Below are positions 29,785 to 39,164 of a stretch of 64,000 bases of DNA, piece by piece; the first letter of the stretch is position 1; every line of letters starts with the position of its first letter. The DNA is from Symbiodinium natans (Eukaryota > Sar > Dinophyceae > Suessiales > Symbiodiniaceae), in NCBI GenBank assembly GCA_905221605.1, contig CAJNDS010000335.1, forward strand, positions 1,371,430 through 1,435,429, written 5' to 3'. A model generated the notes under the pieces. The model worked only from the letters and a program-made list of their open reading frames with translations, was not told the origin of the DNA and did not search any database. The position numbers and the translations under genes were made by a program.

Positions 29785-29882
29785 TTGGGATGTTCCTTCT
29801 TCGACTGACAGTCCTTGATAGGGATTATAGTACCCCCCCCTATTATAGTGAAGGACTGTTAGAGTAAGGGGGAACATCCCAG
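29785..29882. mobile_element. MITE-like element, family E
   Basis: TTGGGATGTTCCTTCTTC on the left is answered by GGGGGAACATCCCA on the right. The flanks GGTCATCGTT and GGTCATAGTT on the two sides look like a roughly 10-bp duplication, again starting at an AAGG or CAGG context. Confidence 0.7.
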
Positions 29883-29994
29883 GTCATAGTTGCAGTATGT
29901 GTTTCGTGGCTCTCTACTTCTAGAGCTTGGAACGATGGGCCCTCAGTACGCTTGCCTTTCTGGGTTTCCCGGGGTTTCTTAAGAAGCAGGGTGC

Positions 29995-30115
29995 ACTTGG
30001 AGTTTCATGGTACTTTTAACCCATTTAAGTAAGCCCTTTAAGTGCCCTAATATGGATATAATTGGTTTAGGAGTACAGTTCTAGTTGGGTTTATTCAGTA
30101 CCATGAAACTCCAAG
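29995..30115. mobile_element. MITE-like element, family C
   Basis: CACTTGGAGTTTCATGGTACTT and AGTACCATGAAACTCCAAG are inverses; both ends share the same G-to-T change, so the arms have been kept paired. Confidence 0.7.
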
Positions 30116-30881
30116 CAAGAGTGAAGCAAAGTTTCTAGGAGGCCGTATGAGCTGTAGCTTTCCGGGTTACTCTGGGCTAGTTTTCTATCATCACTCTAGG
30201 GAGAACTAGAACAGCGGACAACTGAGAAGATGCTGTTGGAAGTTATGTTGCCTCCTGAACTAAATTCTACGAACTGCAACTTGCATTCAGGGTTTAGGGC
30301 TTAACTTAGGGATTCTTGGGGGGAGTTTTTCGTTTTTGTGTACTGTAATTCCTAAGAAGCAGCTAGAATTACATTTTTTGCTAGGGTTCCAAGCTCAGTA
30401 TCGTTCAGGGCTCTAGGCAGCGCAGCTGTGCCCAAGGTATCAGCCGCTTCACCAGCGATCTTCGTCGATCTTTGCGCAGGCTTAGGGTTTAGGGTTTAGG
30501 GTTTGGGGTTTGGGGTTTAGGGTTTAGGGTTTAGGCGGTTTTGGGTTTAGGGTTTATTGTTTAGGGTTTAGGGGAAGCTGCAGTCGTTTCCTCACAGTAG
30601 GGAATTACCTTTCTTAACCTTACAAGGGTCGGCCCTGCTTGAGGGAAGGTCTCCGTGATAGTGAAAAGGGGCGACTCCAGTCTACAGCAATAAGCCCTCT
30701 GCCCTAAGCCTTAAGCCCCGAAACCGAAAGATCCTAAAGCCTCAAACCCTAAAACCCTAAGCCCTAAAGCCCTAAACCCTAAATCGCCCCACCATACACC
30801 CTAAACTCTAAACCCTAAACTAAACCCTGAACCCTAATCTCTAAACCCTAGAACCCCAGTCCTAAAACCCTAAACCTGCAG

Positions 30882-30944
30882 GAGATCGACGCCGATGACC
30901 TTGCACTCTTCGACAAGCTTCGGATCGAGGAGACGAAGAGCTGA
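30882..30944 (+). CDS. Candidate terminal exon
   Basis: CTGCAG|G opens the frame EIDADDLALFDKLRIEE and TKS before TGA. The acidic helix pattern is typical protein. The CTGCAG acceptor follows CCCTAAA repeats. Product unknown. Confidence 0.4.
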   Translation, partial: EIDADDLALFDKLRIEETKS

Positions 30945-30964
30945 GAACAGTTGGGTTTTACTTT

Positions 30965-31080
30965 GGGGTTAGGGTCTAGGGCTTAGGGGGTTTAGGGGGT
31001 TTAGGGGGTTTACGGGGTTTACGGGGTTTACGGGGTTTAGAGGGTTTAGAGGGTTTAGGGGGTTTAGGGGGTTTAGGGTT
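30965..31080. repeat. Variant array GGGGGTTTA/GGGGTTTAC
   Basis: Repeated 8- to 9-bp units (TTTAGGGGG, TTTACGGGG, TTTAGAGGG) in short uniform blocks, showing local spread of successive variants. Confidence 0.8.
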
Positions 31081-31697
31081 TTGGTGGTTTAGGGTCTATA
31101 GGGTTCAGGAGGTTTAGGGCTCAGGGCTTAGTTTAGGGGTTTAGGGTGTCAGGGTCTTAGGGTCTTAGGGTTGAGGGGTCTAGAGTCTAGAGTTTAGAGC
31201 TGAGGGAACTTGGGCTGTACCCTCATAATTCAGGTGCTTCGGGGCTTTTCGGGGTTTTCGGGTTTTAGGGCTTGAGGGGTGCAGCTTAGGGTTTTGGACT
31301 TGGGGAACTTAGAGGTTTGGACTTCGGATTCTAAGCTTGGTTGAGGGTTTTTTGGGCCCAAACCCTGGACCCTAGACCCTAAACCCTAGGACCTCCTTTC
31401 GACACTTTCGAGATCCGAGCCCCTGAGCCCTTAAAAAACCCTAAACCCTAAACCCTAAACCCTAAACCCCCTAGTTTAGGAGTCTTTCGTTATGGCTCAG
31501 ACGGTTCGGGGGCCCTTCGGGCCTTCTCGGTTTTAGGACTTAGGTGCTGGGGCTGAAGGGTTAAGGATTTAGGATTTAGGGTTTAGGGTTTAGGGTTTAG
31601 GGTTCAGGGTTCAGGGTTTAGGGTTTAGGGTTTAGGAGGGTTAAGGATTTAGGTAGGATACACTGCTTAGGGTTTAGGTGTAGGGTTCAATGTCCAG

Positions 31698-31748
31698 GAG
31701 CAGGATGATGACGAGCTGCCCGTCTCGACCTTCATGTTCTGCGCATAG
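31698..31748 (+). CDS. Candidate terminal exon, acidic
   Basis: TCCAG|G precedes EQDDDELPVSTFMFCA and TAG. It has only 16 codons, but the acceptor and composition are good. TTTAGGG sequence lies on the left. Product unknown. Confidence 0.3.
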   Translation, partial: EQDDDELPVSTFMFCA

Positions 31749-31860
31749 GTTTGACGGCTAAGGCAACCAAACAGGAATGGTGTAGCCTAAACCCTCAACC
31801 CTGAACCCTGAACCCTAAACCCTTAGAAGGTTCAGAGCCAAACTAGAGGACTTGAGGAAG

Positions 31861-31863
31861 TGG

Positions 31864-31922
<59 letters not shown>
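31861..31922. repeat. Poly-G run of about 60
   Basis: The longest pure G homopolymer of the window. The poly-Gly frame through it is an artefact. (AT)n and (TTTA)n runs follow at 32034-32085. Confidence 0.95.
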
Positions 31923-31924
<2 letters not shown>

Positions 31925-32654
31925 GGGGTGTTCAGGGATCAGGGTGCCTGGGGGTTCTTTGCCTGTTTGTTGACAAGGCTCACAGGGTGTTCAGTCTAGT
32001 ACTGTCTCGAGTGCACAGATTCAAGCATCTGATATATATATATATATATATTTATTTATTTATTTATTTATTTTTTTATTTATTTATGTATACATACATA
32101 CAAAGCGGGGTTTAGAGTACTGTTTTTGGTGAGTGTAGATAAGGATCATCTTGAATAGAAGCTTTAGCCACATGTACCCATCTTGCAACTGTCCTTCAAT
32201 GAGGTTGAACATGGTTGAAATTGATCTCTTGGGTCGAGGTGTGTGGGGTTCAAGGTTCAGGGATGTCCGGGCGGCGAGGTGGAGGTTTAGGGTTTAGGGG
32301 TTTATGGGTTTAGGTTCAGGGTCGGGTTTAGGGTTTAGGGTTTGTGGGTACGTAGGGTGTGTCAGGTGATGATTCAGCCAACAACCTGGTCGGTGAAGGG
32401 TGATGTTAAGGCATTGGGCATTTTTTGTGTGCGGGGGGTGTCTAACCCTACACCCTAAAAAGCTCCTAACCCCAAGCTCCAAACCCTCGGTTAGTACTAT
32501 GTACCATATACTCTCATAGTATGAACAAAACAACTATAACTTTTCTTTTTCGCAAGAAAACATTTCGCAACATTTTAGTAGGCCAACCTAAACCCAATAC
32601 ACCCTAAACCCTAAACCCTAAACCCCAAACCCTAATCCCTAATCCCTAAGCCCT

Positions 32655-32735
32655 AAACCCTAAACCCTAAACCCTAAACCCTAAACCCTACACCCTAAAC
32701 CCTAAACCCTAAACCCTAAACCCTAAACCCTACAC
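32655..32735. repeat. CCCTAAA tract
   Basis: About 80 bp with CCCTACA variants, directly upstream of the exon at 32751. Confidence 0.9.
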
Positions 32736-32750
32736 TCAAAGCAAGCTAAG

Positions 32751-32844
32751 GGAGCGGGCTACCCTGGCCCTCTCAAGTCTGAAGAATGCCTTCCGCCACG
32801 ACGAGTGGGCCATCTCGAACAACATCATCGACTTCTCTGTGTGA
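32751..32844 (+). CDS. Candidate terminal exon
   Basis: CTAAG|G opens the frame RERATLALSSLKNAFRHDEW, then AISNNIIDFSV and TGA. It has 30 codons and is helix-like. It sits between a CCCTAAA tract and a TTTAGGG tract (32884-32928). Product not recognised. Confidence 0.45.
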
Positions 32845-33117
32845 CCTGAAAGAAGACGTAGGGTTTCAAGGGTTTAGAGTTTAGGGTTTAGGGTTTAGGG
32901 TTTAGGGTTTAGGGTTTAGGGTTTAGGGTACAAAACTCCTAAACCTCTTAAGCCCTGAAACCGTGAAACCGGTTTGGGGTTCAAGGTTTAGGGCAAAGCT
33001 CTGAAACTTAAGCCATTCAACCATACCACCCGAAACTCTGATCCCTAATCCCCAAACCGTCGCCCTAAAGTCTACAGGCCTTAGAGTTTAGGGTTTAGGG
33101 GGTGTGGGGATTTGGGA

Positions 33118-33206
33118 AACCCTAAACCCTAAACCCTAAACCCTAAACCCTAAACCCTAAACCCTTAACCCTAAACCCTAAACCCTAAACCCTAAACCCT
33201 AAACCT
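33118..33206. repeat. CCCTAAA tract
   Basis: About 90 bp with one CCCTTAA unit. Confidence 0.9.
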
Positions 33207-33344
33207 GTTAATCTCTGTGTTCTGTTGGATGCCCACTTCTCAGAAGCGATCAGGGGCCACCACCCTTGTCAGTTGTGTTGCAGGCCTCGGTTTAGGGTTT
33301 AGGGTTTAGGGTTTAGAGTTTAGGGTTTAGGGTTTAGGGTTTAG

Positions 33345-33589
33345 GAGGGACACTTGCCGAGGTTTGGAGCCAGTCCTTCTGGATGATGCATTACAAATCG
33401 CGAAGCCCCAAGCGCACACGGCTATGGCGCAAGAGTGCTGCCGTTCATTCTTTCGATCTTGGCAAGATCTCTAAAACGCAGATGCAGAAGAACACGCACA
33501 TCAACACGAAGGGTAAGTCTGCGTTTACCGGAGCCAGAGATCTCAAGTCAACTCAGCTCCGCCCTCAATGGCCGGGCTCTCAACAGTGA
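33345..33589 (+). CDS. Terminal exon of a dinoflagellate-type protein of unknown function
   Basis: TTTAG|G, supplied by the tract, opens an 81-codon frame ending at TGA. It reads TLAEVWSQSFWMMHYKSR, then a basic stretch, HSFDLGKISKTQMQKN, and near the end FTGARDLKSTQ. The arrangement (H-Y-K, a variable middle, D-L-G-K, a basic run, F-x-G-x-x-x-LK-S-T-Q) is one I recall from many dinoflagellate predicted proteins without assigned function; this recall needs checking. It is the longest host exon outside the VTWG-repeat gene. Confidence 0.55.
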
Positions 33590-33730
33590 AGACCCGCTAC
33601 TTGGAGAATGTAGATGAGGAGATATAAAAGCCCACTCCGATGACACCTGCTTTCCTCTAGACGAAAACCGCTAGAATCGATGAAGCAAAGCGCATCTTAA
33701 ACAAGGGTTTAGGGTTGACGGACTAGGGTT

Positions 33731-33846
33731 TAGGGCTTCAGGGTTTAGGGCTTTAGGGCTTTAGGGCTTTAGGGCTTTAGGGCTTCAGGGTTTTAGGGCT
33801 TTAGGGCTTTAGGGCTTTAGGGCTTTAGGGCATTAGGGCTTTAGGG
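33731..33846. repeat. (GGGCTTTA)n, 8-bp variant array
   Basis: More than ten units of GGGCTTTA, with GGGCTTCA variants at the left. It is another locally expanded relative of TTTAGGG. Confidence 0.9.
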
Positions 33847-33854
33847 GTATAGGG

Positions 33855-33920
33855 TTCAAGAACATGATCAAGAAACTCACCGACGATCCAGCTCGGTTCA
33901 CCCTCAACTCTAACCTCTAA
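33855..33920 (+). CDS. Candidate terminal exon
   Basis: TATAG|GG opens FKNMIKKLTDDPARFTLN and SNL before TAA. It has 21 codons with good composition. A family G element starts at once after the stop. Confidence 0.4.
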   Translation, partial: FKNMIKKLTDDPARFTLNSNL

Positions 33921-33921
33921 T

Positions 33922-34026
33922 CTACATCCCCCTTGGGAATTGTTTTTTTAGTTTTTCTATATCAAACCCAAGAGGATATTAAAAGCAAAACATATTCGTA
34001 CTAAGGTTCTAAGGGGAGTATAGAAA
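33922..34026. mobile_element. MITE-like element, family G
   Basis: TACATCCCCCTTGGGAATTG on the left, CTAAGGGGAGTATAG on the right. An intact copy, used to recognise the split copy at 7303. Confidence 0.7.
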
Positions 34027-34574
34027 TCCTTTAAACCGGCATGCAGCTCAGTGAAGCCATGAGCTCCAGAAAGCCTTAAACCCCCATGTTAGCTCCTAGA
34101 CGTCCATTTCCGGGGGATCCCACCTTTGTCTCCCGGGCCATGCCTACAATCTATATTTCATCCACACAGGTTTTTAGGGTTTAGGGTTTAGGGTTTAGGG
34201 TTGGGGTTGGGACTTCGATCTCGCTGTCGGGTATACAATGGTTGATACCCGTGGCTGCGGAGGATAGATTGGGGGACGAAGTTCTTGGTCTGTGAGAAGT
34301 CTACTGCGAAAGCATGAGGAAGTCCTAAGTATTCCCTGTGCAAGAGCCAAACTGCTCGGGAGATACCGTTCTAGTCTCACCCCCCAAATTTTCCAACCAG
34401 AGGTCAAGCGCCCTAGCCCTGAACCCTACCCTATGACTGCTACCTGCTTAAGAACCTCCCACAACACAAATCCTTACAGGGGTTGAGACATCAGCGTTGC
34501 TGGGCTCGGGTTGGGGGGGGGGGGGGTCGACAGTTGAAGCTCAGGAGTGGAGTTTAGGGTGTGGGGTTTGGGGT

Positions 34575-34675
34575 TACTATATCTCCCTTGGGAAGTATTT
34601 TGTATTTTTGTTTATATAAAACCCAAGAGGATATTAAAACCATTAGTTTTGTTAAGGTTCTAAGGGGAGTATAGG
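34575..34675. mobile_element. MITE-like element, family G
   Basis: ACTATATCTCCCTTGGGAAG on the left and CTAAGGGGAGTATAGG on the right. The core ACCCAAGAGGATATTAAAA is identical to that of the 33922 copy. Confidence 0.7.
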
Positions 34676-34719
34676 TTAGGGTTTAGGGTTCAGGGCTTAT
34701 GGTGTTGGAATCCACACAG

Positions 34720-34870
34720 GGGAGCTTAACGGGTCCGGAGTCCGGTCCGGACATACGGTAAACATCAAAAAAGTTGGAACATCCTTGTCCCCACACCCCC
34801 CAAAGGGTATGCTAAAGGGAATCCTCTAACTACCCCTAAACCATGCTCCAACTTTCTGGAGTTTATTGCA
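34720..34870. other. Imperfect inverted repeat around AAGTTGGAAC
   Basis: AAAAAAGTTGGAACATCC near 34767 faces ATGCTCCAACTTTCTGG near 34843. The same kind of MITE-like layout as elsewhere, but without another copy in the window. Confidence 0.35.
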
Positions 34871-35033
34871 AACCCTGAACTCTAAACCCCAAACCCTAAA
34901 GCCTAAGTCCTAAACCCTTAACCCTAGACCCTACACCTAGGATACCTGTAGTTAAGACAAACAGGTTGACAGCTCTTTGGGCTTAGGACCGTGGGTTTTC
35001 GAAGGAAGTCGACCCACACAACCTACCTAAACT

Positions 35034-35134
35034 GTCTAGGCTGGTTTTTGGAACATTTGTTATTCTCCTTATTTGGGTTCATAAGGGACCCTATATATAG
35101 ATATTTTTCAGAGGGTTTAAAGGCCAACCCAGTT
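35034..35134. mobile_element. MITE-like element, family J
   Basis: TCTAGGCTGGTTTTTGGAAC on the left, AAAGGCCAACCCAG on the right, with TTATTTGGGTTCATAAGGGACC inside. The relative at 58915 has an internal duplication. Confidence 0.7.
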
Positions 35135-35337
35135 GTTTAGGGCTTACAGTTTAGGGTTTAGGGCTTGGGTTTGGGGTTTGGGGTTCCAATAGTGCGGGTA
35201 CGACACCAATGACTGGAACCCTAATCTGCCTCAGCGCAAGGGACCCTGAACCCTAAACCCCAAACCCTGAACCCTGGACCCTAAACCCTGAACCCTGAAC
35301 CCTAAACCCTAAACCCCAAGTAGAGGCCTCAACCTTT

Positions 35338-35386
35338 AGTGCAAGGTACGACACCGATCAGAATGGCACCATCGATTTCCGAGAAT
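35338..35386 (+). CDS. Candidate exon encoding an EF-hand loop
   Basis: The frame reads YDTDQNGTIDFREFQ, a textbook calcium-binding EF-hand loop with Asp at 1, Asp at 3, Asn at 5, Gly at 6, Ile at 8, Asp at 9 and Glu at 12. TGCAAG|GTACGAC is a possible acceptor. A diverged copy of the first part (AGTGCGGGTACGACACC) lies at 35191-35210, on the other side of a CCCTAAA tract. The rest of the gene is not visible. Confidence 0.5.
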
Positions 35387-36470
35387 TTCAGACGCCCGGC
35401 TCAGATTTTTCGGGCTTGTCGGCTTTTTTTTTGGGTTGAGGGGTTTTTGGGTTTCAGGGTTTAGGGTTTAGGTTCCTTAAACCTCTTGGGGGGGTTGGAG
35501 CTCTGCGTTTGTCAGGCTTTTGCTTACAGCGTAGCCCAGTCTGCTCGGAGCCCGGAGCCGACGCGTAAGCCAAAGTACCTCTGGTAGTACGTTTATTCCC
35601 TTTTTGGGGTGGGTTTAGGTTTCCTTCTTTTTCCCCTTTCGGCAAAAAAGGGGCACCCTTCCAAAATCCTCGGTTACCGGGCAACCTAGAGTTAAGGGTT
35701 TGGGGCTTGGGTTTAGGGTATTTCTGATTTTAGGTTTAGGGCTTAGGCTTTAGTATAGCGTTTAGGGCTTTGGGGTTTAAGATTTATTGGCTTCAAGGGC
35801 TTCAGGTTTTAGAAACGTGGTTTCATGGTTTTAGGGTCTGAGGGTTTTCAGGGGTTTAAGGGCCTAAGGGTTTAGGGTTGGAAGGTTTAAGGGTTTAGGG
35901 TTGCCACGTTCGGGCTAGCCCCACATCATTTTCACTCATCTTCCTTCCCGACGAGCCTTGAACTAAACCTAGGGTTTAGGGTTTAGGGTTTAGGGTTTAG
36001 GTTTAGGGTTTAGGGTTTAGGTCCATAAACACCTGTCAGGGTTCCGGGCATTGGGGGTGGTTAGCATGCCCCCAGTCTGAACCTGCAGAGTTCTGGAATC
36101 CTGGTTGGGGTTTTGGGGTTTGGGGTTTTAGGGTTTTGGGGTTAAGGGTTTAGGCCTTAGAGTTGGGATTTTAGGGTTTCAGGGTTTCGTGTTTTCGGGT
36201 GTAGGGTTTAAGCCTTATTCGGGCCTCATGTCGGGTAATTAGGGCATTTGGCAGGTGGGGTTTGATTGAGAGTTCTCCGATTACGGGCCTCTTAGAGACA
36301 CGCCTAAAAGACCTTAAGTCCACAACCCTAAAACCCCAATTCCTACAAGCCTAAACCCTAAACCCTAAACCGCTACACCCCAACCCCTCCTGCCCTCCCC
36401 CCGCGGCTTCAGGGTTTAGGGTTCAGTTTTTGGGGCTTAGGGTTTAGGGTTCAGGGGTTAGGGTTCAGGC

Positions 36471-36483
36471 CCCCCCCCCCCCC
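36471..36483. repeat. Poly-C run
   Basis: A C homopolymer at the end of a TTTAGGG-variant tract. The open frame from 36500 to 36709 behind it runs into a family F element and is not accepted as a gene. Confidence 0.8.
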
Positions 36484-36667
36484 TTACCGAGGAACATCAT
36501 TGCTGAAATGCGCTGGTCCCAAGCGGAGAAGTGGGAAGAGAAGACTGAGCAGTTCCTTGTCCGGTATGGGCTTCTCTACCATGTGCTCAAGAGCCCCCAA
36601 AAACCAAAAAAAATCTTCCTCATACGGGCTATATAGGGAGAATCATATTGTAGTTTTTTGGGGGTCT

Positions 36668-36778
36668 AGGATGCCCAGTAGTGCCCTTATTCCCTTTTTG
36701 AGGGGTTAAGGTTCCCTTATAAGCCCCTTTAGGCCAAAAAGGGCGCCCTTTTTAATCCTAGGTTACTGGACAGCCGAG
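36668..36778. mobile_element. Element of family F
   Basis: Starts AGGATGCCCAGTAGTGCCC and ends ACTGGACAGCCGAG. The second copy is at 37473-37584. The inner words AAAGGGCGCCCTTTTT and CCCTTTTTGAGG give internal pairing. Confidence 0.7.
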
Positions 36779-36837
36779 GGGTTCATTAAGCAAATAGTAG
36801 TTCTGGGTTCAAGGTGCGCTGGCTTTGCATGTTCACA

Positions 36838-36965
36838 CTTGACAAGGAGGGGCCCCCTAGTTATAAGTAGAGTTATAAGGACCCTAAATTGGGTTATAAG
36901 GGTCCTAACTTAGGTTATAAGTCCCTTAACTATAGTTAGTATAGTAAGGGGGTCCCTCCTTGTAG
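36838..36965. mobile_element. MITE-like palindromic element, family D
   Basis: ACAAGGAGGGGCCCCC on the left is answered by GGGGGTCCCTCCTTGTA on the right, with several TTATAAG/GGGTTATAAGG words between. Confidence 0.65.
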
Positions 36966-37472
36966 GGTTGTAGGTTGCTTTGGGTATGAGGTTTACGCAA
37001 CCTTAGGGTTTAGATCTTTTGAGGGTTAAACCTTTAGCCTTTGAGGCTCTTTGGGTTTAGGCTGTTCAAGTTTGTGCGTTTCTGTTCTTTATTTTTTTTT
37101 TGGGGGGGGGGTTTCTAAATTGTGTTTTGGGTTTCGTGCTTAGGGGCTCTAGGCTCATTAGGGTTTAGGGTCTAGGATTAAGGGTTGAGGGTTTAAGGTG
37201 TAGAGTTTGGTTTGTGAGGACTTGTGCCATCGGGGGTTGGGGGCTCAACCAGTTGAGACTCTAAACTAAAACCCTGCAGTTGTGAGCCTTTCACAGCTTC
37301 AAGCGCCAAGCCCTTTTGAAATCCGAAACCCAGTTGCTTTGAACCCAAAGCCCTGTCCGCTACATGTAGGGTTTAGGGTTCAGGATTTAGGGTTTAGGGT
37401 TTGGGGGGGCTTTACTTGAAGGTTCACGGCGGGTAGTTGTGTCTCAGCTAATTGGGGTCATAGGTGCCCTAC

Positions 37473-37584
37473 TAGGATGCCCAGTAGTGCCCTTACTCCC
37501 TTTTTGAGGGGGCAAGGTTCCCTTGTAAACGCCTTTAAGCCAAAAAGGGCACCCTTTTTAATCCTAGGTTACTGGACAGCCGAG
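37473..37584. mobile_element. Element of family F, second copy
   Basis: Very close to 36668-36778 over about 110 bp. It follows a truncated family C left end (37406-37470). Confidence 0.7.
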
Positions 37585-37663
37585 CCTAAATAAGCCTGGA
37601 ATCCACTTCTGCCTATAGTTACCTACTCCACTTCTCCATGAACCGCCACCTAAGCCCAGTGGT

Positions 37664-37732
37664 ACCCCCCCCCCCCCCCCCCCCCCCCCCCCATGTGCCC
37701 TCCCCCCCCCCCCCCCCCCCTCCCCCCCATGT
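37664..37732. repeat. Poly-C block
   Basis: Two long C runs separated by ATGTGCCCTC. The word CATGTGCCCTC follows each run, so the block is a small tandem repeat. Confidence 0.9.
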
Positions 37733-37822
37733 GCCCTCTTCGGGGTGTTGGGAACCCTAAACCCTAAACCCTAAACCCTAAACCCTAAACCCTAAACCCT
37801 AAACCCTAAACCTGATTGTAAG

Positions 37823-37938
37823 ATGGTTGCTGCGCTACCATTGGCATCCCTTGCACCGAGGCTGTTGCTGCAGTTCGCGCGCACGGTCTCCACTGCCGAA
37901 TATGGCAAGGAATCCGATCAGCAGAAGGCCCTCCATGT
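37823..37938 (+). CDS. Candidate exon
   Basis: The frame MVAALPLASLAPRLLLQFAR, then TVSTAEYGKESDQQKALHV, is open for 38 codons and then meets a family B element. GTAAG precedes the ATG. CAGAAG|GC at the element border would be a GC donor. The N-terminal half is hydrophobic and could be a signal or transit peptide if the ATG is a start. Product unknown. Confidence 0.45.
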
Positions 37939-38137
37939 ACGTTCCATACTCCATACCCTCTATACACCCCAAACATCACCCTAAGGGTACATGGACCCTT
38001 CGGGCTCAGTCTCCCTAAACCCTAAACCCTAAAGTTTCAGGGCATTAATGATTGTAGCCCTTATCCCTAGTGTACAGGCGCCCTTGGGGTCCACAAGGAA
38101 TGTAAGGCGTTTAGGGTTTAGGGTTTAGGGAACCGGT

Positions 38138-38211
38138 TGGGATGTTTGCCCCCTTTTGTAACAGTCCTTAATAGGGATTATAGCACTCCCTATTCCCTAA
38201 TCAACATCCCA
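38138..38211. mobile_element. MITE-like element, family E (short)
   Basis: TTGGGATGTTTGCCCCC on the left, CAACATCCCAA on the right, with CAGTCCTTAATAGGGATTATAG shared by all copies of the family. Confidence 0.65.
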
Positions 38212-38665
38212 AGGTTTAGGGTTTAAGGTTTAGGGCGTTGCAAACGTTTAATGAAGCAGTGGTTGAACCGAGTGTCTAGGATTTAAAGCGTGCGTGCCCC
38301 GAATATGAGCCCTCAATTTTGGGTTACGCGTGCCCCATATTTTCCTGAAAGGCTCTAAAGCACCAATACGCTCAATTCTAAGCGCCTAAGGCATTAAGCC
38401 CCGAAACCCTAAGCCCTGAGGCCCTTTAGGCCCTAAACCCTTAAGCCCTGCCCTAAAACCCAAGCCCTGAGGCCCTTTAGGCCCTAAGCCCCTAAACCCG
38501 TAAACTCCTGAACCCTACACCCTAAAACCTAAACCCTGAACCCTACGCCCTAAACCCTAAACCCTAAAACCCTTAAACCCCTAAGCCCTAAACCTTTGAA
38601 CCCTGCCCTAAGGCCGCCCTAATCAAGGCCCTGCGTCAACCCCAAACCCTAAACCAGCGATAAAG

Positions 38666-38755
38666 GCAGACGACGCCTTCCACAAGCTTCGTCAGCAGTG
38701 GGACAGCATTCCGCTCGACACCCTGCACAACAACCTGAAGGCCGAATTGGATTAG
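38666..38755 (+). CDS. Candidate terminal exon
   Basis: AAAG|G (or CCAG|C eight bases upstream) opens the frame ADDAFHKLRQQWDSIPLDT, then LHNNLKAELD and TAG. It has 29 codons and is convincingly helical and charged. TTTAGGG follows directly after the stop. Product not recognised. Confidence 0.5.
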   Translation, partial: ADDAFHKLRQQWDSIPLDTLHNNLKAELD

Positions 38756-39068
38756 GATTTAGGGTTTAGGGTTTAGGGTTTAGGGTTTAGGGTGTTGCGG
38801 CTGTACTGGCTTAGGCTGTTGGGGTTCAGGGTTTAGGGTGTTCGGGTTGTAGTGGTTTAGGCTTTTTGGGGTTTAGGGTTTAGAGCTTAGGGTGTTAGGG
38901 CTTTAGTGGCTTTTTGGGGGGTTGTCGGGTTTCAGGGTGTTCGGGCTCTAGAGCGTTTAGGCGTCTGTGGTAGGGGGGGAGGGGGAGGGGGGGGAGGAGG
39001 GAGGAGGGGGTGAGGGAGGGGGGGAGGGAGGCAGGGTTTCATGGTTTTGCTGTTGAGAACCGTGTTTC

Positions 39069-39164
39069 CCTAAGGGTCCATGCACCTAAATGGGGAAGGC
39101 TTGGGCCAAAAAGTACCTCTTGTATAGGGAATTTGGGGCCCAAGTATACAATAATGAGGTGCAC
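39069..39164. mobile_element. MITE-like element, family B
   Basis: CTAAGGGTCCATGCACCT on the left, AGGTGCACC on the right, GGGGCCCAAGTATAC inside. Its right end runs straight into a CCCTAAA tract. Confidence 0.55.

Noticed and set aside
33595-33705. Continuation of the exon at 33345 beyond its stop
   Set aside because: No open frame or splice-like border links it; it is more likely 3' untranslated sequence.
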